This document shows positions 22,098-33,202 of a stretch of DNA of 64,000 bases, in pieces. This stretch comes from Leptodontidium sp. MPI-SDFR-AT-0119. Lineage: Eukaryota > Ascomycota > Leotiomycetes > Helotiales > Leptodontidiaceae. The stretch is taken from positions 1,178,001-1,242,000 of the forward strand of contig JAHLEZ010000001.1 in assembly GCA_020726505.1 (NCBI GenBank). Reading direction: 5' to 3'. The notes beneath the pieces are model-generated. The model had not been told where the DNA came from. It saw only the letters and a program-made list of their open reading frames with translations, and searched no databases. The position numbers were made by a program, and so were the translations under genes. Each line of letters starts with the position of its first letter. Position 1 is the first letter of the stretch.

Positions 22098-24339
22098 ACG
22101 AAGTCGAGAGGGATATGACGAGGAATGGGGAAGGAGGCGGATATTCGGAACAACTTATCTGTCTGGGAAGTTAAGCTGCTGCTTGTACGAGGAATTCATG
22201 GATAGGAAAGACCAGTGGATCTGGGTTATCTTCTGCAGCCTAGTTATCTGCCTTTGTATTATTAAGAAGTTTTGCGAGAGTAAAGATATGGATACTTCAG
22301 TTATTGTGTGATCCCCATGAGTCATTTCTATAAATGATCCGATGAACATCTGAAGGTGTGAGAATGACCGTTTCACCCTAGATAGCCAGGCGAGCGCGGC
22401 TAGCGCTGTGACTGCTAGCACTGCTAGCAGTTACCCAAGCGCTTTGAACACCTCACATCTCTAGTCTCAGCAGAACACTATATCTAGCAAGTTTGTCAAT
22501 GTAACGAACGAAATGCTAAGACAGCAACAGGCCCTAATACTAAGAATAACTTTGAATTTAAATTTTAAATTATGCATTGAGCACTCGAGATCTCATCGGC
22601 GCTGTAGTGCTATGACAACCTCCTCTACGTCCTCACTTCAACCTAAGAAGACCTTCGCGTGCGTATTAAAAGCATAGATTATGAATCAACTGTATGAGAG
22701 ACATGTATAATTATTTGAACAGGTGAGTACTATACCCCTGTTAATAGGTATGAATAGCTTGATTGAGCTGAAGCGACGAAGGCGACAGGAACAAAATTTT
22801 CCCTCTAATGAAAGCTGGCAAAAAAAGAGCTCCGCTCAACGAAATTTGAAATTCCTACGACTACACATCAGAATTTTGTTTTCGGGGTGAGTGTAGGGTT
22901 CAGTGAATTTTCAGTGAATTCCCATCTGGTTGATCAAATATTCTTGGTCGAAGGTGACGACAATTGTTTGTTGTTTTGGAATCCGGACTAAGCGAGAATC
23001 GCAATGAACGCATTGAACAGAGGATTCGGCTCTTTATTCGAATGAAAATTAATACTCCTCGAAGATGCAGGATACGGCCTGTAGCAGAAGAGCCTGTGAT
23101 AGACTTCAAATATCGAGACGCATTCCTGAACAGTTAAGCTGTGGTTGTGTACTCGCGCGGTGAGTATCCCGGAGTTTCTAGCTTCCTGTTCCTCCCTTTT
23201 CCTGATCTCAAAAAGCCTTCCAAAATGCTACGCAGTCCATTTATATTTAAATTGGTTCCTATACCGTCGCCGTCGTCGTCGTCGCTACTTCGGGCCCGGC
23301 TAAACTCTGCCGAACAAAACCATTCACTACCCAACACGCTCACCTTCCACCCCAAATCACCCCTCCTACAAATAACCAAATAAGCAAAAATCCCCGCCGT
23401 TTCGGCAGGTTAAGCCAACTTGCCTCACCCCAAACACGCACCACTAACAAGTTAGCTAACCATCTCCAGTCACATCCACCACCGCCTTACAACCGAACGG
23501 GCAGCCACCTCCCCCAAAAAGGGTAACATGGGGATCGTCTACGGATCGTGTGCGACGCTCATATCTCACCTCACAAGGTAACCACATGTGAGTAATGCGG
23601 TATGGGTATAGTCGAGCATTGACACCCGGTTGACAGCCGCTTCCTGCCAGCGGACTTCTTAGGTCGTGGATTTGTCTCCTTGCCCGCTTGCGAAGGGTAC
23701 GTAATGACTGGGGCCTGCGATACCTAAGAATTAATCGAAGACGTATTATTAGTATTAGTTATTTAATTAAAGAAAAAGCAGAACCCTGAAGACGGGTTTG
23801 TTCTCCCGCGGGTGCGCGGGAGTTTGTTTTGCTACTGGTTTTGGCTGTGCAGATTGTGCAGATTGTCCTCCCTCAACCTGCGAGATAAAGACCTTATGTT
23901 CGGTACTGGATCTGTGAAGGAGACGAGGAATCATAGACTAATTGTAGGATGTGAGATGTGTGTATTTAAATCCTAGCATTTCCTTTTACTATTTTTCCTT
24001 TTTTCCGTCTCTCACTCTTCGGTGCTCGTCGTCGCTAAGCGATGCGGCTCCACTTTGTCAACAATGAGATGAAGGAGGGGACAGCACTCAAGCAAAGTCA
24101 ACGTGCCCTACACCTCGACCAGGTATGAGTACTATCACTACATTGCTCCAATTAATCCACTACCCTTAGCTTCTATATCTGCGGGAAATGCCAGGCATAG
24201 CCAATTCGTCCTCCTCAGATTCCACCACCTTTCCTACTCCCGCCCCCCCACCCGACCCATTTCCCCACATCCCACTACCACCTCCTCATAACCAAATAAC
24301 GAAACAAATCACCATTAAGTCATCTGACATCAGATCAAA
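22098..24339. other. Gene-free stretch between DUF1996 gene and tRNA-Glu
   Basis: 2.2 kb without a convincing gene. It contains small self-complementary repeats (CTGCTAGCAG at 22421-22430, preceded by related CTAGCGC and CTGCTAGC units), an AT-rich patch near 22550-22570 (AATTTAAATTTTAAATTA), a GTCGTCGTCGTCG microsatellite near 23269-23281 and another AT-rich patch at about 23735-23765. Short frames are all low-complexity. Confidence 0.5.
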
Positions 24340-24440
24340 TCCGGAATGGTGTAGTGGTTAGCATTTCTGCCTTTCATCTGTCCCTATTCAAGGGTAGGAA
24401 AGTATCGCAGGAGACCGGGGTTCAATTCCCCGTTCCGGAA
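24340..24440 (+). tRNA. tRNA-Glu (anticodon UUC) with a 29-base intron
   Basis: Acceptor arms TCCGGAA (24340-24346) and TTCCGGA (24433-24439) pair fully, with discriminator A at 24440. The D-arm/A box is TGGTGTAGTGGTTAGC and the T-arm/B box CGGGGTTCAATTCCCCG. The anticodon stem TCTGC pairs with GCAGG, allowing one G-U pair. The loop CTTTCA..C puts TTC at 24373-24375, reading glutamate codons GAA/GAG. The intron (24377-24405) lies after position 37, the canonical place for nuclear tRNA introns removed by the tRNA splicing endonuclease. The mature length is 72 bases. Confidence 0.95.
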
Positions 24441-25061
24441 ACAAACAAGGTCGTTGAGAAATATACTTTTTGTATTTTGGTTTTGGCCGACTAATTCTTC
24501 AGAGGATTTGAGAGGCATAGCTGAGATTTGCTGGCTACTGCTCTTTGCTTTTGTTTATTTTTATTTGGGTTGGGTTAAGCGCGGCCCCGTCGAGCGAGAA
24601 GTGTGATAATATATCCCCGCATGACGCGTTTGGAAATCTGTCCTAGGGCCCATTGTGTTGTTCGTGAGAACCTATTCGATTTCCATCCTACAGCTCAACC
24701 ACGAGACAAATGCACCTCGCAGGTAAGTGGAACAAACCAAACATGAATGAATGAAGTAAAGACAGTAGAAGCAGCACATTCCCACATTCCAAGTTTATTC
24801 ACTATCCCCATCTCATGAAACCAAACAATACAATATGTACTATAATATACGTTGCGTGCTGAACTCCCGCAGGAAAAAAAATACATCAAGGGTATGAAGC
24901 TATTCACAAACACAACCTAAAATCCACAACTACAATAGAGCATTCAATCATCATCGCATCCCGCATATATCAGATCCAGCGGTGTCTGTAATCCCGCAAA
25001 TCCCATAGATCTCAACTTCAACATCAGCATGTAGATCATCCACCCCAGTGCCACCCATGTA
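24441..25061. other. Intergenic, 3' side of the MATE gene
   Basis: No coding frame of substance. A T-rich tract follows the tRNA (ATACTTTTTGTATTTTGG, 24462-24479) and may end pol III transcription. The rest is probably the 3' UTR of the minus-strand transporter gene. Confidence 0.4.
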
Positions 25062-27387
25062 TCAACCAGCGTTATTCCTCATCTGCGCATCTTCAACAGC
25101 TTGATTCCAATCCGCTTTCCAGATGAAGTATCCCTCAGCAGCAGCGACCCTATTTCTCATTAGTCAAACCCCTTCCAAGTCCAGCAAAAGAAGTAAAAAG
25201 GATAGATAGAACTTACAATCCCAACGCAAGCGCCACACCACTCCACAAACCCTGCAATTCCCAATCTAGAGCGAAAGCCGTATAAAACGAAATTGGCATA
25301 GCAATAACATAATAACAGAACAGATTGACCCAACCACCGATCTCTTGTCTCCCAAGACCTCGCAGTAGACCGTTGCAATTCGCTGCTAGGGCGTCGAAGA
25401 GTTGGAAGGCTGCGCAGAGAGGCATGACACGTGCGACGAGGTCGGATACGCCTTGGTCGTTGGTGAAAAGTTGGGGGATGAGGTTGCGGAGGGAGGAGAG
25501 GAGGATGACGTTGAAGACACCGATGATGGTTGCTGTGATCATTACCTGGAGAGAAGTTAGTAAGTAGAACAAAACTCTAGACGAGAGTGAAAACCGACCA
25601 CTTTGGCGCTCGTCTTCGCGGCGTCGCTGAGTGTAGCTCCGATCAAGTTCGCAATACGAGTCGAGGCTGCAATGGAGGTCGAGAATGGAATCTGGAACGT
25701 CATAGCAGTGATTGTACTGAGAACACTCTGTGCAGCAAGATGTGTAGTGCCGAAATAGCTTGCTGCGAGAGTTAAAATCTCAAAAGCAAGGTATTCCGCT
25801 TCAACCATGAGTAGACCTGGTAGAGCAAGTTTGATCATTGGACCTATTCACGTCAGCATTTTCGCCATTTGCAGAATCTCAGATCGGTACATACCCCAGT
25901 TATGGAAAGCTTTCCACGTAAATCCATTCCAGCATTGCCGCCCATCCACAAGCCTCACATACAAAAACAAGAAGATTGGTAGAAGGTTATCTGTAACAGC
26001 GACAGCGATGGGAGCTCCAATGAAACCCCAATCGAAATGCCAAACAAATAGCCAGTTCATAAAAGCGTTCAGAGGTGCTGCAACAAGCAAGACGTAGGTG
26101 GTGGCGGAAAACAAGCCTTGAGCTTGTACGAAGCGCTTCCCGCTCTCAAAACAGGCGTACCCAGGCGCACCAAAGAGTAAGATTCGGAGGTAAAGTCCGG
26201 CGAACTCTGCGGATTCCTTTTCAGGAACCATCTTCTCCAAGATCTTCTCAGCGAATAACCAGAGTACACCAATGGGAATCGTTAGAATCCAAAGGAAGTA
26301 GACCATCCTCTGCAATTGTAGACCGACAAGATGTTTCTTCCCACTGCCATACGCCTGCGCGCATAGTGTATCCAAACTCGTGGCCAATCCTTGGTATATC
26401 GCATAACCTGAAATGTTGGCTGTCATACTAGCCAAACTGACCGCACCCAATTCCACCTTTCCAAGATGCCCGACCGTAAAAATACTGGCTACTGGCAGCG
26501 AATACTGAAGCACGAACGTGACAACCAGAGGACTAGAGTACTTCCACAGCGTCTTGGCTTCTCGCTGCCATGTCGTCTTGATCTTCCCTGAAGCAACAGC
26601 TGCTTCCCATTGGGCATTCAATCTCTCATGCCGAGTTCTCGCGGATTCCGGTGCACCATCCCCTAACAATGCAGAAGTTTCCGAGGGTCCCCCAGTTGAT
26701 AATGGATCTTCAGAATCCGCCTCTTCATCTGCCACGGGTTTCGGTCTCCTCGTACTAAATAACCACTTGTACAACCTACTCAATGCACCTCTGTCTTTCG
26801 GTTCAGGATGTTTCGGCGGAGCAAGATGGTTATCCCTCAGCAAACTCCTTTCCTCGTTCCTAACTTGCTTCTTCTCCTTCTTCGTCAAGTAATTTGGCTC
26901 CTGGAACTGTTGGGACATCCCGTATTAGCAAAGTCCTCTCAATCAGATCCCCCCCCCCCCCCCCCCCCCCCCCAAAAAAAATATAACAACTAATCTAAGA
27001 AAATTCTAAGAGGCACAAAATCCCTGATCTCCCCAGAATAGCCACCAAGCAAATAAAAAGAACTTCACATACCTGCGGCGTCACAGCACCACGAGTCCCT
27101 CCAAAAGCCACAAAACTCGGTCTTCGGTACGAATTGGCCATGCTATGTTGCACGGCATCCGGGCGCACCGTCGATGCCTCTGAAGAATCATCTTCCGAGC
27201 TTGCAGTCCCCGTATCAGGAGTCTCGACCTCGTCGTCGTCGCACTCCTCGAGATCTCGTGCGATCGATTCCTGGGCTAAGGGCGAGCCAGACAAGAAAGA
27301 TCCAGAGAGGTAGGAATTGCTGAAGGGGGATCTTGCAATCGAGTGCCGACTGGGCTGTTTCCTGATCGGCCGAGCAGAACTCGCCAT
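25062..27387 (-). CDS. MATE-family multidrug/toxin extrusion transporter
   Basis: Five exons: 27387-27073, 26906-25895, 25843-25599, 25545-25217, 25149-25062, total 662 residues. A hydrophilic N-terminal tail of about 220 residues has Ser/Asp/Glu-rich stretches. The membrane part follows, with repeated hydrophobic helices and MATE landmarks: SSPLVVTFVLQYSLPVASI, a GLATSLDTLCAQAYGSGK segment (typical of MatE repeats), PGLLMVEAEYLAFE, and NGLLRGLGRQEIGGWVN in the second half. These carriers export organic cations or drugs by H+ or Na+ antiport, in fungi at the plasma or vacuolar membrane. The third donor site (GTCGGT) is weak and could shift by one codon. The last exon is short and encodes a soluble tail rich in Asn/Ala. 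Intron 1 carries the C25 run listed separately. Confidence 0.92.
26949..26973. repeat. Poly-C tract of 25 bases inside intron 1 of the MATE gene
   Basis: An unbroken run of 25 C followed by 8 A. On the sense strand of the transporter gene this is T8 then G25, lying 40-70 bases before the acceptor of intron 1. It is by far the longest homopolymer in the window. Length variation and sequencing error are both likely here. Confidence 0.95.
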
Positions 27388-28454
27388 GTTGAAGAATGGG
27401 GGGAGGTTTGGCGTGTAGAAACCAGGGTGGGTATTATCGTTCTCCAGCTGTTGACAGTGCTTTGAATACTCCTCCGACTTCAACACTTGGTGCAGCAATC
27501 ACCCATAGAAATAATGGCAGCGACCTGGGCTAATTAAGCAGAGCAATCAAAAGTATATATGAGAATGAGCAGACAGAGGGAAAAGAAAGAGGAAGAGGAG
27601 AAGGAGGGAGGTGACAGGACGGGAGATGCGAAAGAAAGAGAAGGCCGGACCGCTTCCCCACCAAGAGCTCTCCCTCTCCGCCTCGCGACCTAATCGCCCC
27701 AGCTACTAACCCCTCCAAGTCTAGACCAATAGATAAGCGTTTTGTCTCAAATAGGTGCGAGTAACCGACGGTGAGTGAGTCAAGCTTTGAAGAGATGATG
27801 GATGGGATGGTCGGCGTTGCATTTACTGTAAAGACTGCATGGCAAAGGTGGCGAGATGTGCATGGAGAGATATGAGTGCATTGCGCCACAATGAATGTCG
27901 ATTTAACAGTAACAACATTTGAAGTTGGACAAAGTCAACAAAGACAGGATGAACTGTAAAATGCCTGCAAGATACAAGGATAGGCCGAAGCGCAGATGCG
28001 GCCGCTTCCGAGGCAAGCAGCCATGGTGAGTTGAAAGACAGAAAAAGAGGAGCGATTGACTGTATTGTATTGTATATGAAATGCAATCCGCTCTAAGAGT
28101 TTCAAAGATTGTCAAGATAAAGAACGAGTTGACTTATGTAAAGAACTTTAGTAAATTCTAATGCAAACCTCACCATCATTTCCTTTCAGATCCAATTTAT
28201 TTGAAAAGTTGGGTGGGCGGTTTTGTACTCCCAAAAAGCTACCCTTGTCATTAAAGTACGGCATACCAGACTTTCAACACAAAGACGCAGAACCGCCACC
28301 AAAACATTGGCATTGGCAAATGATATCACACGATCACACGAGCACGCAAAAGAAGCTCCTCAACACCACCTCAGCTCTCAGTATCAATAACAAACACCGT
28401 CTCCTTTCTCCCAAAAAGACATTGGTGGGAATTTTACATTCTTATGTATCCAAG
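27388..28454. promoter_or_regulatory. Divergent region, MATE transporter / DUF202 gene
   Basis: 1067 bases between the two start codons. The part near the transporter is GGAGA-rich (CT-rich on the sense strand), as in many fungal promoters. A plus-strand frame open from 28161 runs into the DUF202 start in frame but has no conserved content, so I treat it as 5' UTR. Confidence 0.4.
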
Positions 28455-29448
28455 ATGCCTCTCGCAGACTATTCGGACGATGAGGAAGAAGTGGGAAGCA
28501 GGAATACCTACACCGTACTCGGGATCCCGATGGGTGCTAAGCCCGTGAACGTTCCTCCGTATGTACCCCTCTACTTGATTCCTACTTTGCCTACTCCTTC
28601 TTCTACCTACTGCAATGAGCATGAAAAAGGGAGAATGTTCGTTTTGGAAAGCAATTGCAGGAGCTTGCAAGGAGGGGCAGAGCCAGAAAGAGAGCTATAA
28701 CTGAAGATATACATACCATACTAACACAACAACCAACCCCCCCACAGACACAACAGCACGTCCATCTTCTGTGTGCCCCCCTTCTTCGGTCCCCTCCTCT
28801 TCGACAACACAGACAGCGACGCCCGAGACCACTGCGCCAACGAACGAAGTACATCTCCTCCCCTCTCCCCTTCCTCCCCTCCCCAAACCACATCCAACAA
28901 ACCCAAGCTAACACTCCCCTCCCCAACCACAGCATTCCTCTCCTACCTCCGGCTCTCAATCTACATGGCCGTGGTATCCATCGCCATCGTCGTATCCTTC
29001 CACCTAAAATCCCAACCCTCGCGTCTGGAGCTGCGCATGGCGAAACCGCTCGGTATAATATTCTGGCTGCTGAGCTTGAGCTGTCTGGCGTTAGGGTTTG
29101 GGAACTATATCAAGACTGTTAATAAGTATAGTCGGAGGGCGGCTATTGTGCAGACCGGGTGGAAGACACAGTCGGTGAGTTGGGGGGTTATTCTTTTCTT
29201 CTTCTTTGGAGGATTTTCTATGGAGAGGTTGGAGGGGAAGAGTGAGGTGCTTATTATGGATGGCTGTGGAGGAGGGCTGATGGGAATGCCTACGGATAAC
29301 GTCCTGGAAACAGAAACACTCTGGATATGGTCCTAAGGAAAATTGGTCTGTCCTATACTAACGAATAACTCAGGTTCTGACCGTCATCGCTTTCAGCATC
29401 GTTGCTGTCTGTGTACTCTTCCTAGCTACGAATTCAAAACGAATATAA
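28455..29448 (+). CDS. Small DUF202-domain membrane protein
   Basis: Four exons, 28455-28558, 28748-28848, 28933-29174 and 29374-29448, give 173 residues. A polar N-terminus leads to the family start DNTDSDARDHCANERTFLSYLR, here read as DARDHCANER plus TFLSYLRLSIYMA across an intron. Three membrane helices follow: VVSIAIVVSFHLK, IIFWLLSLSCLALGFGNY and VLTVIAFSIVAVCVLFLAT. DUF202 is the membrane part of the VTC polyphosphate complex and also of stand-alone fungal proteins like this one, which has no SPX or polymerase domain. Its role is unknown; location in a vacuolar or other internal membrane is inference. The first and last introns are long for this region (189 and 199 bases). Confidence 0.88.
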
Positions 29449-29684
29449 GAGTACTTCACATAACTGGGAAAATAAATCACAACAGGCGTTCTCGAAAATT
29501 GGCATAGCACGGAGTTTGGTCATCGGGGGTCAGTTTGAATTGCTCAACAGTCAAGTCTAATTTGTTATGATACCGTGGTCTTCGTCCAAAATCCATTGGA
29601 AATAATACCCATACCCTGCCAAAATTGAACCTGCAGATACACAATACCAGTCTTCCACCGGCTCGTTGCCCGCCCCAGAACAGC

Positions 29685-32575
29685 TCAACAAATATCATCC
29701 CGAGCTTTCATAGTCACAACCACAACACTGGTGATCACAGATGGGCTCGAAGCAATGGATAAGGTACCACTGTTCGCTACAGCTTGGAAAACAGCGCTCG
29801 TTGGCGACGATCCAAAGCTGGTAGTGATTGAGGTTGGAAACGCTCCGTCCTTCAAAGTGAAAGCTTGTATGCTAGCAAGCGACGAGGATGCTGGTGACCC
29901 GCCCAAGAATATAGAAGCAGCATTCAGAATAGCATCCGTCCTGATTGAAGGAGGAAGCTGGTCTGCTGCGGCTCCGGACGCAACGGACAGAGATGTTCCC
30001 TGAGATGTGGAAGACGAGTTCCAGAGGCGAGTGAAATTGGTAGAAAAATGCGAGTCAAGGAGCTCTGGGAACGTTGAAGCTGTTGGGCGGGCACTTGAGA
30101 TTGAAGAAGAGGTGAAGCTTAGTTGGGACATGGTGTGGTTTGAGACAACTGGTCCGGGCCGCGCGAATGAAGAGCCCATACCACAACCTCGAGGAGTCAG
30201 ACCTACATTATCTGCTTTGATGATATCTGCAGCCTAGTCAAGATCATCAGTATTTCGGATCTCCACAAGAGCTGGGAGCATACCTTTTCAGCTACCGCGT
30301 AGACTGGTGCCTGTAGATGAGCTGCAGGGACTAGTGGGAAGACACCAGCATCAACTACTCTGAGGTTTTTGGTCCCATAGACTCGAAGATGTGTATCAAC
30401 AACGCCACCAAGCTCAAGAGGTAGCATAGAAGTAGTACCAGTACCATGGAACTCTGTTCTGACACCGCTTTGAACTGCTGGCATAAGCGTTTCCGGTGTA
30501 GCATCCTGAAAGAAGGGGTAGTATGGGGCGATGTCTAGAATCTTCATTGACGTGGTTTTGACTATTCGATTGTTGAACAGTAACCCTTCAACAATAATCT
30601 GGCAATCCAGAGGGTTAGAGCAGTAGCGAGGATCGATGGCAGGCTGGTCGAAAGAGTTTTTTGACTGAATATGAACACTACCTCGAGAGAAGGTATGCAT
30701 TGCGGCAACTGCGAGAAGTCCAACATTGTCGTTCAAAATCTCATAGGCTCCGACGTCATCTCGACTTATCAGCGCTACCAAAATTCTTTTCTGGGCCTCG
30801 TATCCTGCAATCAAAGTTCGATCGAGACCAGGAGTGAGATGCTGGGCTGCAACCTGGTTTGAGGCATCGGCCATCATGTTCGTCCAATTCTTGGAAATGG
30901 ATGGCAGTGATGGGAATGCGACAGTGTTGATCGCTCCAGCCGTCCAGGGACCTTTGGGGGTTAGCAACGCTCTGCAACTTCGCGTCTTAGTACGTACCAG
31001 TCTTGTTGGCGTAATACTCCCGAGAAATCTGGTCTAAGAGCGTCGGATTGAAGTTCAGCATGTTGATGTTGAAGTAACTAGCATTGTCATCTTCGCGGGT
31101 TAGCATAGCAAAGCAAGCAGGCAAAAGTGGCTCACAGTAATAAACGACTCCAACGTAAGGGTGATCTTGAAAGTTATTTCCCACACCAGGGAGGTTGATG
31201 ATGACTGGTACGTTGAATCGATTGAGAATTTCTTCGCTGCCAATGCCTGACAGCTCAAGGATTTGGGGCGTGTGGACAGCACCAGCGGCCAGAATGACTT
31301 CCCTGGAGCAAGTAACGTTCCGGAGAGTCAAACGTCCATTTGTCACAAACTGCTCAAAGTTAGCTTCTGTCCTTGATAGGGGCAATCCTATTACCTCAAC
31401 CCCACTGATCCATTGCCCCGATGGATAATCACGAGACTTCACATTTTCTGGAGCATTTTGCTGGTTGAAAAGAACTCGCGTAACGTGTTGTTGACTAGCG
31501 ATATGTAGATTTGGTCGACTATCAGTAAAGCCATCGTAGTAGCCTAGCCTGGCGCTTGATCGAGTTTGGTTGTCGGGAGATATACTGTCAGGGATGAGCA
31601 TGCCTCCAGCAGCCGTTCCGTTGTTTGGGTCGGTCAGGATGGGAATGCCGAGTTCTTTGAGACCGTCGAGGAACAGATCTACCCTCAAGTCAATACCGGC
31701 TGCCGTCAAGCTTCGAACAACTTACGGGATTGGTTATAGAAGTATCGCGGATAGCTAACATGTACGTAGCCATCCCTGCCGTGGGTAGAGACATCGGGCT
31801 GGATGTAAAGCTCGCGACTGAAACCTGCGTTCACGTTGTCGGTATAGTTCTCGCTCTTTCGGTCATGTTAGCTGCAGGTATGTTGAGGTGAAGAGGTGCA
31901 ACATACTTTCTTGAAGTACGGTAGCAAATCGTCCCAACCCCAGCCTTCATTACCAAGAGCCACCCACGCGTCGTAATCAGCTCGACCTCCTCTTGTCCCT
32001 GCGCAAAGTCAGAAAGTGCTGGTTGCAAGACACTTCTCCGTAACCGCGCTCGCGATCGAATCATTGAGAACAACTTCCAACAACAGCCCAGAGTCACTTA
32101 CAGCACATTCCATTTATCAAACTTCCACCACCAACTCCTCGACCCATGTCATACGGCCGAGCCGCACCGTCAAGGTACGTCTGTGGAACCGTCCAAAGAT
32201 TCCAATCATACTTCGTGCCCAGACCATAGCCATCTTCGATCGGAAACAGAATGATGTCTTCGTAATTATCACTGCCTCGGAATCAGCTTTACTCAAAACT
32301 CCCACCAAAATTACCCACAGATCGCCAGCTTCCAGAACCAAGACCGTTACTGCCGAGGCGTTAGTAACAGGAAACTGTGGGCAGATGCGGAGGTGATTAC
32401 CATTCGGGTCCTCTGTGAGACGATTCGCAACGACGAGACCGGAAACGCCGCCGCCGACAATGATGTAGTCGTAGCAAGGTAGAAAAGGAGCGTTGAGATC
32501 TCGGGGATGGAGGTGCAGCGAGTGAGTGAGTTCAAGCAAGACGCAGAGCAGAACGAGGGTGGCTTTGCAAAGCAT
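29685..32575 (-). CDS. Secreted GMC-family FAD-dependent oxidoreductase
   Basis: Eight exons: 32575-32401, 32349-32319, 32271-32102, 31998-31907, 31855-31726, 31678-30998, 30951-30284, 30233-29685; 831 residues. A signal peptide (MLCKATLVLLCVLLELTHS) precedes the FAD motif YIIVGGGVSGLVVANRL and VLVLEAGD. GRGVGGGSLINGM, the GMC signature LAAGAVHTPQILELSGIG and FHGTGTTSMLP follow. The C-terminal active-site region is RVVDAGVFPLVPAAHLQAPVYAVAEK. Exon 2 is only 31 bases. A further in-frame 45-base intron (31129-31085, GTGAGC..GAAG, branch TGCTAAC) is possible inside exon 6 and would shorten the protein by 15 residues. After the enzyme domain comes an unusual tail of about 160 residues rich in Ser, Thr and Ala. 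Members oxidise alcohols, sugars or aryl-alcohols; the substrate here is unknown. Confidence 0.9.
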
Positions 32576-33202
32576 TGTGTGAATTTCCGTGCGCGTCTTC
32601 CGGGTAGAGTGCTATCCAGAAGCCAAAACAAGAGCAGGCGTGGAGGATACTCATCAAGCTTGGGATGTGAACCTCCATTCGGACGTAGAGCTGTACAGGT
32701 GGCTACCTATCGAAAGGCTATTTTTCCGTCGTTAGGAAAGAGCCATCCAATTAACTCAATTGCACGATAATATGGGGTTATAGACTGCTGGCCTCGTAAA
32801 ACATAACTGATGATATGCTTATAGAATAGAATCCCAATGCCCATTTCGTCCGCATCCACCATTACTGCAGAAGTCCTCCTGTATCTATTCCATGGCCAGC
32901 GCTCAAGAGCTCGAGACCAGTTCTCTCATATTGCCGCTGCATTCCTAACTCGTGGTTTCCTCCCGACAAAGCCTCGTGAACGTTACTTCTCACACTTGGA
33001 GTAGCGAGCCCGAATGCCACTGCCATACTTCCGAAAGTCACCCAAGATTGTATGTACCGTCAAACACCCGGCACTTTGGAGCGTACCTAGCTAGGTACAT
33101 GGTGAAGGCACTGCAAGCAGAAACGTTGATCATTCGAGTACAAGATGGCTCGAGCCGAAACGGCACACCATCCAACGAAAGTGGTCTCAAGCTCTTTTAG
33201 AA
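32576..33202. promoter_or_regulatory. Upstream region of the GMC gene and 3' flank of the radical SAM gene
   Basis: 627 bases between the two minus-strand genes. It contains a perfect 16-bp palindrome, GTACCTAGCTAGGTAC, at 33083-33098. No coding frame carries a recognisable domain. Confidence 0.4.

Noticed and set aside
28655..29122. 155-codon plus-strand frame across the DUF202 locus
   Set aside because: It runs through an intron and out of frame with the DUF202 helices; the spliced model explains the region better.
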